Below are positions 36,547-45,107 of a DNA stretch of 64,000 bases, one piece after another. The stretch is from assembly GCF_026013415.1 (NCBI RefSeq), contig NZ_JAPDOK010000001.1, forward strand, positions 747,342 to 811,341. The letters run 5' to 3'. Origin of the DNA: Sphingomonas caeni (lineage in GTDB: Bacteria; Pseudomonadota; Alphaproteobacteria; Sphingomonadales; Sphingomonadaceae). Both the position numbers and the translations under genes were made by a program. Below the pieces are notes generated by a model, which saw nothing but the letters and a program-made list of their open reading frames with translations, was not told the origin of the DNA and searched no databases. Each line of letters opens with the position of its first letter. Positions within the stretch are counted from its first letter, which is position 1.

Positions 36547-37284
36547 ATGCGTCTCGTATCGAAGATGCTGTGCATCGCTGCCGCCGGGCTCGCGCTGGTC
36601 GCGCCCGCGACGGCCCAGATCACCCGGATCGATCCGAACACCCAGATCGATTCGGACCTGCGCTCGCCGCCGCCGCCCGCGCAGCAGCCGCAGGACGCCC
36701 CGCCGCCCCAGACCGGCACCCCGGCCGATGGCGGCGATGCCGATCCCACCGCCAATCCTGTGGCGCTGCAGCAGCCGGCCGATGCCCGCGCGCGCGCGGC
36801 GGGCACCTATCAGCGCGACGATCTGATCGGCGCGGCGGAGGGGGTGTTCGGCAAGGGCGCCTCGGGCCTCGCCAAGATCATCGAGGACATCCTCAAGGAC
36901 CAGGGCGAGCCCAACGCCTATATCGCCGGGCGCGAGGCCTCGGGCGCGCTCGTCTTCGGGCTGCGCTACGGCTCGGGGATGATGTTCCACAAGGTCGAGG
37001 GCGAGCGGAAGGTCTATTGGACCGGCCCCTCGGTCGGCTTCGATGTCGGCGGCGACGCCAACAAGGTCTTCGTGCTCGTCTATAATCTCTACGACAGCCA
37101 GGAGCTCTACAAGCGCTTCCCTGCGGGCGAGGGCCATCTCTATCTGGTGGGCGGCTTCTCGGCGAGCTATCTGCGCCGCGGCGACGTGGTGCTGATCCCG
37201 GTGCGGCTCGGCGTCGGCTGGCGGCTGGGGGTCAATGCCGGCTATATGAAGTTCACCGAGCGCCGCCGCTTCCTGCCCTTCTGA
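36547..37284 (+). CDS. eipA: DUF1134 / EipA-like envelope protein
   Basis: This protein of about 245 residues has a signal peptide ending at ATAQ and a Pro/Ala/Gln-rich linker of about 60 residues, followed by the DUF1134 domain (GVFGKGASGLAKIIEDILKD, YIAGREASGALVFGLRYG, SVGFDVGGDANKVFVLVY). EipA of Brucella and Caulobacter is a periplasmic protein needed for envelope integrity, with a small beta-barrel fold. Three in-frame ATGs (36520, 36538, 36547) are possible; the last gives the cleanest signal peptide and follows a GGGGATGGGG run. Confidence 0.85.
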   Translation: MRLVSKMLCIAAAGLALVAPATAQITRIDPNTQIDSDLRSPPPPAQQPQDAPPPQTGTPADGGDADPTANPVALQQPADARARAAGTYQRDDLIGAAEGVFGKGASGLAKIIEDILKDQGEPNAYIAGREASGALVFGLRYGSGMMFHKVEGERKVYWTGPSVGFDVGGDANKVFVLVYNLYDSQELYKRFPAGEGHLYLVGGFSASYLRRGDVVLIPVRLGVGWRLGVNAGYMKFTERRRFLPF

Positions 37285-37345
37285 GGGCGCGGCGGCCGGC
37301 CAATTCGGGCGTGGAACACGGCCCCCGCCCGCCTATAGTCGCCCG

Positions 37346-38626
37346 ATGAGCGACGCGCTTCCCGATTCGGATCCCGAGGCGCCGCGCGGCTTGCTCGCGA
37401 CGCTCGGCCCGGGGCTGATCACCGGCGCCGCCGACGACGATCCGAGCGGAATCGGCACGCACAGCCAGGTCGGCGCGCAATTCGGCTATGGGCTGGCCTG
37501 GACCTTCGTGCTCAGCTTTCCGCTGATGGTCGCGATCCAGCTCGTCGCCGCCGAAATCGGCCGGGTCACCGGCGCCGGGATCGCCGGCAATCTGCGCCGG
37601 CATTATCCGCGCCCGGTGCTCTGGACGATGGTCGGGCTGCTGCTCGTCGCCAATATCGTCAATCTCGGCGCCGATCTGAGCGCGATGGGCGCCGCGCTCC
37701 AGCTGCTCGCGGGCGGCAATGCCGTGCTCTACACCTTGCTGTTCGGCATCGTCTGCGTCCTGCTCGAAGTCGCGCTCAGCTACCGGCGCTATTCGGCGAT
37801 CCTCAAATGGACGACGCTGTCGCTGTTCACCTATGTCGCGGTGGTCGCGGTCGCGGGGGTGCCGTGGGGGCGCGCGCTGCGTTCGCTGGTCGTCCCCGAG
37901 ATCCAGTGGAACGCCGCCTATGCGACCGCGTTCGTCGCGATCCTCGGCACCACGATCAGCCCCTATCTCTTCTTCTGGCAGGCCGCGCAGGAAGTGGAGG
38001 AACAGCACCGCCGCCATGCCAAGCCGCTCTGCGTCGCCCCGCGCGATGCGGGCCCCGAGCTCCGGCGCATCCGCACCGATACGCTGGTGGGGATGGCGTT
38101 CAGCACACTCGTCAGCCTCGCGATCGTCTTCGCCACCGCGGCGACGCTCAACGCCAACGGGATCACCGATATCGCCACCTCGTCGCAGGCGGCGGAGGCG
38201 CTACGTCCGATCGCCGGGCAGTTCGCCTTCGCGATGTTCGCGATCGGAATCATCGGCACCGGGCTGCTCGCGGTGCCGGTGCTCGCGGGCTCGGCGGCCT
38301 ATGCCGTGACCGGGATGGTCAACGCCCCCGGAAGCCTCGATGCCAAGCCGCTCAAGGCGCGGCTCTTCTATGCCACGATCGCGGTGACGACGCTCGCGGG
38401 CGCCGCGCTTCAGACGATCGGGATCGATCCGGTCAAGGCGCTCTACTGGGCGGCGGTGGTCAATGGCGTGCTCGCCGCGCCGCTGATGGTGGTGATGATG
38501 CTGATCGCACGCAACCGCCGCGCGATGGGCCAGCTTACCCTGCCCTTCGGCACGACGCTGCTCGGCTGGGGCGCGACGCTGGTGATGGCCGCCGCGACCG
38601 CGATCTTCTTCCTGTTCGCGCTGTAG
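37346..38626 (+). CDS. Nramp-related divalent metal transporter
   Basis: This 426-residue protein has eleven hydrophobic segments and the Nramp layout. The metal-site loop of helix 1 reads GAADDDPSGIGTHSQVGA, keeping the DP pair but not the usual DPGN. In helix 6, where manganese and iron transporters have an Ala-Met-Pro-His segment, this protein has TISPYLFFWQAAQEVEE with no methionine. The protein is therefore an Nramp superfamily member whose metal choice may differ from Mn/Fe, for example a harder ion such as magnesium. This is inference from two motifs. No MntR or Fur box was recognised upstream. Confidence 0.85.
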   Translation: MSDALPDSDPEAPRGLLATLGPGLITGAADDDPSGIGTHSQVGAQFGYGLAWTFVLSFPLMVAIQLVAAEIGRVTGAGIAGNLRRHYPRPVLWTMVGLLLVANIVNLGADLSAMGAALQLLAGGNAVLYTLLFGIVCVLLEVALSYRRYSAILKWTTLSLFTYVAVVAVAGVPWGRALRSLVVPEIQWNAAYATAFVAILGTTISPYLFFWQAAQEVEEQHRRHAKPLCVAPRDAGPELRRIRTDTLVGMAFSTLVSLAIVFATAATLNANGITDIATSSQAAEALRPIAGQFAFAMFAIGIIGTGLLAVPVLAGSAAYAVTGMVNAPGSLDAKPLKARLFYATIAVTTLAGAALQTIGIDPVKALYWAAVVNGVLAAPLMVVMMLIARNRRAMGQLTLPFGTTLLGWGATLVMAAATAIFFLFAL

Positions 38627-38629
38627 AAA

Positions 38630-39097
38630 CTACCAGGGCGAGGCGCGTCCGTCCTTGGGCCCCCAATCGTCGAACACCATCGCCACGCCATCCGCCCCCA
38701 CGAAGAAGCTCAGCCGCATCACGCCCTGGCGCGGGCTGAAGTCGATCGTTACCATATTGCCGCTGACCGAATAGCGCCCCTCGCACGCCGCGGGTTCGCA
38801 GTCGCTATTGGCCGCCTTGCCCTCGCCCGCCTTGCGGCCGGCGCGAAAGCTCAGCAGCCGGCTGGCGCTATTGCGCTGGTGCCATACGGGCACGCGCGAA
38901 TGCTCGGGATAGCTGCGCGGGGTCTTGAGCACGCGGACGACCTCGTCCTGCGTCATCGCCCGCAGCCCGGCCAGCGGCACGCTGGCATAGGCCCCGGTCG
39001 GCGCCTCGGGCCCCAAAGTCCTTGGCCCGGCGATCCCGGACTCACCGCCCGGCGCGGGCGCCGCGGCGAGCAGCACCGCCATCAATCCCAGTCGCAT
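38630..39097 (-). CDS. Exported protein of unknown function
   Basis: This 155-residue protein has a signal peptide (MRLGLMAVLLAAAPAPGG). Two cysteines in DCEPAACEG may form a disulfide. The repeated pattern of short beta strands near the end (VTIDFSPRQGVMRLSFFVG) suggests a small beta domain. I do not recognise a family. The ATG at 39097 has a strong GGAGGGAGA upstream. It ends four bases after the convergent Nramp gene, so transcripts probably collide there. Confidence 0.7.
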   Translation of the reverse strand: MRLGLMAVLLAAAPAPGGESGIAGPRTLGPEAPTGAYASVPLAGLRAMTQDEVVRVLKTPRSYPEHSRVPVWHQRNSASRLLSFRAGRKAGEGKAANSDCEPAACEGRYSVSGNMVTIDFSPRQGVMRLSFFVGADGVAMVFDDWGPKDGRASPW

Positions 39098-39135
39098 CGC
39101 CGTCTCCCTCCGCGGCGAGACTAGCATCACGCGGG

Positions 39136-39639
39136 TTACGGCATCGTAACCCGGCGGTTATCGGCCTGGGACTCCACCAATGCCGCCAGGTTGGCGAGCG
39201 ACGATTTGAGCCCCGCATCATGGTCGCGCTTGGTGATCCCCTGCGGCACATCCTCGCAGACGACCGCCACCCGCGTCCCGCCATCCGCCGACGCGAAGCG
39301 CCAGGTCACCGTCATCGTCCCGGCAAAGGCCGGGTCGTCCGCGACGAACTCGGCCTGCTGGACGATCCGCCTGCCCGGATCGAGCGCGACGAACCGCCCC
39401 TCGACCATATCCACATCCTCGCCGCTCTTGCCCGCGGTCTCGTGTTCGGCATCCAGATAGTGCAGCGCCATCCGATAGCCGCCCCCCGGCCGCGCATCGA
39501 AATCGAGCATCTCGCCGCGCATGCCCTCGGGCGGCAGCCAGCGCATCAGCAGCGCGGGATCGACGAATGCGCGATACACCACATCCACCGGTGCCTTGAT
39601 CAGCCGCGACGCGCGATCGGTGCGGGTGACCGTCCTCAC
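39136..39639 (-). CDS. SRPBCC / AHSA1-type domain protein
   Basis: This 167-residue protein shows the AHSA1 pattern: IKAPVDVVYRAFVDPALLMRW at the start, GEMLDFDARPGGGYRMALHY, and DHDAGLKSSLANLAALVE as the C-terminal helix. The fold holds a hydrophobic cavity; the ligand is unknown. The start is a GTG at 39639 overlapping the pyrC stop (GTGA), so it is coupled to pyrC. The longer open frame upstream lies inside pyrC. Confidence 0.85.
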   Translation of the reverse strand: MRTVTRTDRASRLIKAPVDVVYRAFVDPALLMRWLPPEGMRGEMLDFDARPGGGYRMALHYLDAEHETAGKSGEDVDMVEGRFVALDPGRRIVQQAEFVADDPAFAGTMTVTWRFASADGGTRVAVVCEDVPQGITKRDHDAGLKSSLANLAALVESQADNRRVTMP

Positions 39640-40961
39640 CCGAACTCCACGCTCTCGAACCGCACCGGAATCCCCGCCGCCGCATTGGCGAGCGCGCCTT
39701 CCCACATCACCCGCTCGCCGCGGATGATCGTCCCCAGCGGCCGCCCGGTCAGCGCCATCCCCGTGAAGGGCGACCAGCCGCAACGCGACGCCAGCCAGCT
39801 CTCCTCCACCGTCCAGCGCGCCTTGAGATCGACCACCGAGAAATCCGCGTCATAGCCGACCGCGATCCGCCCCTTGCCCGCGATCCCGAAGATGCGCTGC
39901 GGGCCTGCGCTGGTCATGTCGATCAGCCTTTGCAGCGTGAGCCGCCCCTCCGCCACATGGTTGAGCATCAGCGGCAGCAGCGTCTGCACCCCCGGCATGC
40001 CGCTTGGGGAGGCCGGATAGGCCTGCGCCTTCTCGGCGATCGTATGCGGCGCATGATCCGAGCCGATCACATCGGGCACCCCCTGCCGCAGCCAGTCCCA
40101 TAGCCCGTCGCGGTGCGCGCCCGATCGGATCGGCGGGTTCATCTGCGCATAGGTGCCGAGCCGCGGATAGGCCTCCTCCCCGGCAAGCGTCAGATGCTGC
40201 GGCGTCACCTCGCACGTCGCGATATCCTTGTTCGCCCCCAGCAGCTCGAGCTCGGCCGGGGTCGTCACGTGCAGCACATGGATCCGCCGCCGCGCCGCGC
40301 GCGCCAGCCGCAGGATGCGCCGCGTCGCCAGCATCGCGCTCTCGTCGTCGCGCCACACCGGATGCGACGAAGGGTCCCCCGTCACCCGCTCGCCCAGCCG
40401 GTCCTGCATCCGGAACTCGTCCTCGGCATGGATCGCCACGCGCCGGTGCCCGCTCGCCAGCACCTTGGCGAGATTGGCGTCGTCCGACACGAGCAGGTCG
40501 CCGGTCGACGCGCCCATGAAGATCTTGACCCCCGCCGTCCCCGGCAGCCGCTCCAATTCGGCCAGGCTCGCAGCATTGTGATTGGTCGCGCCGACGTAAA
40601 AGGCATGGTCGCACCACATCCGCCCCTTGGCACGGGCGAGCTTGTCGGCGACGGCCTCGGCCGTGTCGGTATTGGGCTTGGTGTTGGGCATCTCGAACAC
40701 CGCGGTCACCCCGCCGAGCACCGCCGCGCGGCTCCCGCTTTCGAGATCCTCCTTGGCCTCGAGCCCCGGCTCGCGGAAATGGACCTGGCTGTCGATCACC
40801 CCCGGCAGCACGTCGAGCCCGGTGCAATCGATCGTCTCGCCCGCATCGCCGACCGATCCGATCGCGACGATCCTGCCGCCGGTCACGCCGATATCGACCG
40901 CGGCCGGCCCGCCCGGCAGGTGCACGATCCCCCCGGTCAGCTTCAGATCGACGCTCGCCAT
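39636..40961 (-). CDS. pyrC: Dihydroorotase
   Basis: This 441-residue class I dihydroorotase closes carbamoyl aspartate to dihydroorotate in pyrimidine synthesis. Zinc-site motifs are complete: DSQVHFREPGLEAKEDLESG, the carboxylated lysine in GTAGVKIFMGASTGDLLV, AIHAEDEFR, HVLHVTTPAE and GSDHAPHT. The ATG at 40961 is divergent from ygfZ, with 44 bases between the two starts. A second copy of this family, often inactive and paired with pyrB, is not in the window. Confidence 0.93.
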   Translation of the reverse strand: MASVDLKLTGGIVHLPGGPAAVDIGVTGGRIVAIGSVGDAGETIDCTGLDVLPGVIDSQVHFREPGLEAKEDLESGSRAAVLGGVTAVFEMPNTKPNTDTAEAVADKLARAKGRMWCDHAFYVGATNHNAASLAELERLPGTAGVKIFMGASTGDLLVSDDANLAKVLASGHRRVAIHAEDEFRMQDRLGERVTGDPSSHPVWRDDESAMLATRRILRLARAARRRIHVLHVTTPAELELLGANKDIATCEVTPQHLTLAGEEAYPRLGTYAQMNPPIRSGAHRDGLWDWLRQGVPDVIGSDHAPHTIAEKAQAYPASPSGMPGVQTLLPLMLNHVAEGRLTLQRLIDMTSAGPQRIFGIAGKGRIAVGYDADFSVVDLKARWTVEESWLASRCGWSPFTGMALTGRPLGTIIRGERVMWEGALANAAAGIPVRFESVEFG

Positions 40962-41005
40962 AATCGCCTCTTTCGCTAGGGACTGACGCCCCCTACCTCT
41001 TGACG

Positions 41006-41740
41006 ATGAGCGAAGCCACCCTCCTCCCCAACCGTGCTCTGCTCCGCCTCGCGGGCGAGGACGTACGCGGCTTCCTGCAGGGCCTTTTCACGCAGGACAT
41101 GGCGCTGGTCACCCCCGGGGCGCCGCAATGGGCGGGCCTGCTCACCCCGCAGGGCAAGGCGCTGTTCGATTTCATCCTGTGGGCAGAAGGCGAGTCGATC
41201 CTGATCGATTGCGAAGCCGATCAACGCGAGGCGCTTGCCCGCCGCCTCACCCTCTACCGCCTCCGCCGCCCGATCGCGATCGAACCCGTCGAGGGCGGCG
41301 TCCATTGGTCCCCGGGCGGCGAACACGGCGTCCCCGACCCCCGCCTCGCCGCGCTCGGCCGCCGCCGGCTCGGCCCCGCGGAGGGCGCCCCCGCCACCGC
41401 CTGGCGCGCGCACCGCCTGAGCCTCGGCGTTACCGAGGGCGCAGCCGAGCTCGGCCAGGACAAGACGCTCTGGCTCGAAGCCAATGCCGCCGAGCTGAAC
41501 GGCGTCAGCTTCACCAAGGGCTGCTATGTCGGCCAGGAAAACACCGCGCGCATGCACTATCGCGCCAAGGTCAATCGCCGCCTCGTCGCCGCCCCCTTGG
41601 CCGAACCCGGCGAGCGCACCCGCGCCACCTACCCCGATCTCGGCCTGATGGTGGAGCTCCGCCGCGTCGAAGCGCTGGGCGATGCGCTGGTTCCCGAATG
41701 GCTGGCGACCGCGCTGGCTGAATCGGGGCCCGCCGGATGA
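41006..41740 (+). CDS. ygfZ: YgfZ/GcvT-type folate-binding protein
   Basis: This 244-residue protein carries the YgfZ signature KGCYVGQENTARMHYRAKVN, whose cysteine is the key residue, and the N-terminal segment LLRLAGEDVRGFLQGLFTQD. YgfZ uses tetrahydrofolate to support maturation or repair of certain iron-sulfur enzymes such as MiaB. The ATG at 41006 is preferred to a TTG two codons upstream. The stop overlaps the next gene by four bases. Confidence 0.92.
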   Translation: MSEATLLPNRALLRLAGEDVRGFLQGLFTQDMALVTPGAPQWAGLLTPQGKALFDFILWAEGESILIDCEADQREALARRLTLYRLRRPIAIEPVEGGVHWSPGGEHGVPDPRLAALGRRRLGPAEGAPATAWRAHRLSLGVTEGAAELGQDKTLWLEANAAELNGVSFTKGCYVGQENTARMHYRAKVNRRLVAAPLAEPGERTRATYPDLGLMVELRRVEALGDALVPEWLATALAESGPAG

Positions 41741-42213
41741 GGGCCCTCCCCACGCTGGTGCTGGCGGTGCTGGCATCAGCCTGTGCGCCCGATGCCCCCC
41801 GACCTGCTCCCGCCGAACGCGAAGCGCTTCAGGCCAGCTGGCGCTACGATCCGCAGTTGATGCCCGACAATCTGGCGCTGACGCTGGAGAATCGCGGCAA
41901 CGCCCCGGCCTGCGTCCCCCAGGTCGATATCGATGAGGGCCTTCAGCTCTCGCAAAACGGCGCCGTGGTCTTCCGGAACGATCAGTCCAACCGGCTAGTA
42001 CTGCGATGGAAGGATGCCGATCTGGCCGGAGGCATGGCGGTCATCCCGCCCGGGCGATCGATCACGGTCTTCTCCCTGTTGCCAAAATGGCCATTACGGC
42101 CGGGCGCGGTAGCGGCGACGCTTCGGATTCCCGTCTATGACTGCGAAAGCTATTTCCGCCTGCCAAAGCCCACGCCGCGTCGACTGGAGTCGCGTTTCAC
42201 CTTCCGGCAATAG
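41737..42213 (+). CDS. Putative lipoprotein of unknown function
   Basis: This 158-residue protein begins with a lipoprotein signal and lipobox (VLASACAPDA, acylated Cys at about residue 16). The rest has a beta-sandwich feel (LALTLENRGNAPACVPQVDI and PGRSITVFSLLP), with further cysteines. I do not recognise a family. The ATG overlaps the ygfZ stop, so the two are co-translated. Confidence 0.7.
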   Translation: MRALPTLVLAVLASACAPDAPRPAPAEREALQASWRYDPQLMPDNLALTLENRGNAPACVPQVDIDEGLQLSQNGAVVFRNDQSNRLVLRWKDADLAGGMAVIPPGRSITVFSLLPKWPLRPGAVAATLRIPVYDCESYFRLPKPTPRRLESRFTFRQ

Positions 42214-42324
42214 GCCGGCGGGCCGAACCGGGCACGCCCGCAAACGTCCCGGAATGGCGCGGGCCGCATCTGCGCGGGCGGGCATGCCGTTGCCACGTCG
42301 ATTTCGGCGCGTTAACCTTATTCC

Positions 42325-42633
42325 ATGGACTATGACCTGATTGGGAACGCCGCCATCTACGGCGCACTGGCCTCGCTGGCGGTCGCCAGCCTGGGCCTTG
42401 GGGTTTCGGGCCGCTTCAGCGGCGGGCTGGCGCTGGTGATCGCGATCGCGGCGATGGCGCTCAGCGGCTGGGTGCTCGTCGATTGGACCCATGTCACGGG
42501 CGCGCAGGTCATGCAGATGCTGCCGCGCCTCGGCACGATCGCCGGGGGCGCGCTCGCGGGCGCGGTGATCGGCGTGATCCTCCCGCTGATCCTCAATGCG
42601 ATCGGCGAGGCGATGCGCGGCGACATGATCTAG
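42325..42633 (+). CDS. Small membrane protein of unknown function
   Basis: This 102-residue protein has three hydrophobic helices (about residues 9-30, 34-52 and 68-95) with Gly/Ala-rich packing motifs such as GGALAGAVIGVILP. No family is recognised. It stands alone, 111 bases after the lipoprotein gene, and codon positions show the usual high-GC third-base bias, which supports a real gene. Confidence 0.6.
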   Translation: MDYDLIGNAAIYGALASLAVASLGLGVSGRFSGGLALVIAIAAMALSGWVLVDWTHVTGAQVMQMLPRLGTIAGGALAGAVIGVILPLILNAIGEAMRGDMI

Positions 42634-42721
42634 CCGGCCGGCGCACCCGTCCATCCCGCGAATCCGGGAGCGTAACGAACAACGCTTGCCGGGCACCGGC
42701 GCCCGCGACTAGCCTCGCGCC

Positions 42722-43120
42722 ATGCGCAGCGCGCTCCTGCTCCTCGCCGCACTCCCGCTCGCCGCCTGTACCGGCGACGACTGCGCCGACACCGTCGCCG
42801 CCCGCGCTCTCTCTCCCGACGGCAAGCGCGAGGCGGTGCTGTTCGATCGCAATTGCGGCGCGACCACCGGCTTCTCGACCCAGATCTCGGTCCTCCCCGC
42901 CGGCGCCGCGCCCTCCGGCACGGGAAACGCCTTCATTGCCGACAGCGCCCCTGCCGCATCCTGGGGCGGCCCTTGGGCGGAGATGCGCTGGCTCGGCCCG
43001 GACCGGCTCGAGATCCGCTATGATTCGAGGGCGGATGTGTTCCTGAAGGCGCGTGTCGTGAGCGGCGTGCAGGTCGAATTCCGTGCCACCGACCCGCCGC
43101 CCGGCGCGGTCGCACCCTGA
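42722..43120 (+). CDS. Putative lipoprotein of unknown function
   Basis: This 132-residue protein has a lipoprotein signal with lipobox LPLAACTGDDC (acylated Cys at about residue 16) and a body with DTVAARALSPDGKREAVLFDR, a pattern found in many small sphingomonad and caulobacter lipoproteins. Two further cysteines may pair. Function unknown. Confidence 0.68.
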   Translation: MRSALLLLAALPLAACTGDDCADTVAARALSPDGKREAVLFDRNCGATTGFSTQISVLPAGAAPSGTGNAFIADSAPAASWGGPWAEMRWLGPDRLEIRYDSRADVFLKARVVSGVQVEFRATDPPPGAVAP

Positions 43121-43290
43121 AGGCGCCGCCGGGTTCGCGCTGATCCACGCTAGCGGCATGCTTGCCGTCCGCTCCAGCCGCACTCGCGATTCGCACCCAT
43201 CGGTCATGTACGTCGCGCAAAGAAAAGGCGATTATGTAGTTTGCAAACCCAATCTCTTTGCCCGCGGCGGGTTGAAAGCCACCATGGGCA

Positions 43291-43713
43291 TCACTGCCCT
43301 TTCAATTCGCCTCGTCTTTCGTCGAACCACGGCTCAGCGACCTCTTCGAAGAAAAGGCCCAACTCCTGTAGGCACCGATCATAGGTGCTTCCCGTCTCAG
43401 CATTGAAGCGGTGATGGTAGCAATAGCCGGTAGGGCGACGGATCATCGTCGTGGTGTGGCGGCTGAGGTAGGCGCGCTTATTGTCGCTTACTCGCGTCGA
43501 TGAGAGATCGAGTTGTAATGAAATGCTAGGCGAGTAGGGCGCACCATAAGTGGCTCCGCTTCTGGAGACATGAATAGTCTCCTCCAAGCCGTCGATCTGC
43601 CGCACCCATTTTCGTCCAGCCCCTCGTTTGAAGCCGACTGGCTGCACAATTTTCGTGAATGCGCTGCAAGCTCGCTTCATCCCTTCGGCAACAATCTTCG
43701 AATAGCTTTCCAT
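43291..43713 (-). CDS. DUF4304 domain protein
   Basis: This 140-residue protein matches DUF4304: FTKIVQPVGFKRGAGRKWVRQIDGLEETIHVSRSGAT near the N-terminus, written here as its two halves FTKIVQPVGFKRGAGRKW and QIDGLEETIHVSRSGAT, and a C-terminal FFEEVAEPWF. The family is of unknown function and scattered across bacteria. GC content falls clearly in this gene and its flanks (about 43200-43800), and codon use differs from its neighbours, so it was probably acquired recently. No mobile element is visible beside it. Confidence 0.72.
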   Translation of the reverse strand: MESYSKIVAEGMKRACSAFTKIVQPVGFKRGAGRKWVRQIDGLEETIHVSRSGATYGAPYSPSISLQLDLSSTRVSDNKRAYLSRHTTTMIRRPTGYCYHHRFNAETGSTYDRCLQELGLFFEEVAEPWFDERRGELKGQ

Positions 43714-43793
43714 GAGGCGAGTTTAGCCTTTGGGCTAAAGTCCGCAATTGGGTGCTAACGGTCGAGCGCTGGCGGGTTTGTAAAAGACATAAA

Positions 43794-43829
43794 CCCAAAG
43801 AAAAAGGGAGGCCGGTCGCCCGGCCTCCC
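43794..43829 (-). terminator. Rho-independent terminator of the OmpA-family gene
   Basis: The stem GGGAGGCCGG (43806-43815) with CCGGCCTCCC (43820-43829) has a four-base loop. On the minus strand it is followed by TTTTTCTTTGGG. It lies 34 bases after the stop codon of the porin gene. Confidence 0.9.
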
Positions 43830-43862
43830 CGATTCTGTTCAGTCCCTGACGGGAACCGAGGC

Positions 43863-44999
43863 TTAGTTGCCCGAGCCCGGTCCGTAGGTGACTTCCACGC
43901 GGCGGTTCTGCAGCTCGCGCACACCGTCTTCGGTGGCGACACGCGGCTGGCTTTCACCGAACGCCTGGGTGGCGATCACGCCGCCCGGGATGCCCCGAGC
44001 CGTGAGGTACGCCTTGACGTTGTCGGCGCGGCGCTGCGACAGCCCGACATTGTAGCTCGCCGAACCCGAACGGTCGGCGTGGCCCGCCAGCATCACCGAA
44101 GCGTTGCCGCAATTCTGGTAGTTGCTGATGGCGTTGTCGAGGATGCCCGCGGCTTCCGCGGTGATGTCCGCCTTATCCCAGTCGAAGAACACGATATACG
44201 GTCCCGGGGTGCAGACGATCGGCGTGGGCGTCGGCGCCGGGGTCGGCGTCGGGGTCCATTCCGGGGTCGGAGTCGGGGTCGGGGTCGGGGTCGGGGTCAC
44301 GACCGGGGTCGGGCCACCGAAGTTGAAGGTCAGGCCACCCAGGATCGAGTGCGAGCGGAACCGGCCCTCGAAGGAACGGCCCGTCACGTCGACCAGACGG
44401 ACATTGTCGGCGTTGAAGAAGCGATACTTCAGCGTGACGTCGACATGATCCGAGAGCGGAGCGCGAACGCCGGCAAAGGCCTGCCACGCGAACACGGTGT
44501 CCGAATCGTCGAGCGTCGAACCGCGGGTGCTCAGCTCGAGGTTCGAGCTGACGCGGGCGATACCGGCGCCGCCGCCAACGAAGCCCGAAAGGACATCGTC
44601 GTCGCCGAAGTCGAACATGCCGTTGACCATGAAGCTCAGCGCCGAGTCCTTGCCGCCGGCATAGTTATACGTCCCCGCCGGAAGCGTGCCGAGCGTACCG
44701 TTGGCGTTGTACACCGGCGTGCGGAGACCCGAGGTCCATGCGGTGATGCCGGCCTCGCGATAGCCGACCTCGGCCTCGGCGCGGAAACCGCCAAAGTCGT
44801 AGCCGATGACGCCATCGACGTCCCAACCGGCATAGTGGTCGACCTTGCCAGCGCGCGGCGTGGTGCCGATGTCGAAATTGATATCCTCGACGAGCATCGC
44901 ACCGCCTTCGACACCCACGTACCACGAGTCATCGCGGGCGAGGGCAGGCGTGCTCAGCGCGGTCGTCGCAAGTGCCATAATGACGGCAAGCTTCCGCAT
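43863..44999 (-). CDS. OmpA-family outer-membrane protein
   Basis: This 378-residue protein has a signal peptide (to PALARD), an eight-stranded beta-barrel (about residues 23-225), a Thr-Pro repeat linker (about 228-262; TPTPTPTPTPTPEWTPTPTP) and a C-terminal OmpA peptidoglycan-binding domain (VFFDWDKADITAEA, LAGHADRSGSASYNVGLSQRRA, ESQPRVATEDGVRELQNRRV). It would anchor the outer membrane to peptidoglycan. A strong ribosome-binding site (AAAGGGG) and terminator suggest high expression. The linker DNA is a short tandem repeat whose copy number could vary. Confidence 0.94.
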   Translation of the reverse strand: MRKLAVIMALATTALSTPALARDDSWYVGVEGGAMLVEDINFDIGTTPRAGKVDHYAGWDVDGVIGYDFGGFRAEAEVGYREAGITAWTSGLRTPVYNANGTLGTLPAGTYNYAGGKDSALSFMVNGMFDFGDDDVLSGFVGGGAGIARVSSNLELSTRGSTLDDSDTVFAWQAFAGVRAPLSDHVDVTLKYRFFNADNVRLVDVTGRSFEGRFRSHSILGGLTFNFGGPTPVVTPTPTPTPTPTPEWTPTPTPAPTPTPIVCTPGPYIVFFDWDKADITAEAAGILDNAISNYQNCGNASVMLAGHADRSGSASYNVGLSQRRADNVKAYLTARGIPGGVIATQAFGESQPRVATEDGVRELQNRRVEVTYGPGSGN

Positions 45000-45107
45000 C
45001 TTAATCCCCTTTCTGAGTTGTCACTACGGACAGCGCAAACTCACTACCGAAACGTTGGTTTCCGCGCAAGCTCACAAATCAGGGGACTGTTGCATCCACG
45101 TCACAGG

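Noticed and set aside
42094..42696. 200-codon minus-strand frame opposite the small membrane protein gene
   Set aside because: Composition is Arg/His/Gln-rich, typical of antisense frames, while the plus-strand protein has clean transmembrane segments.
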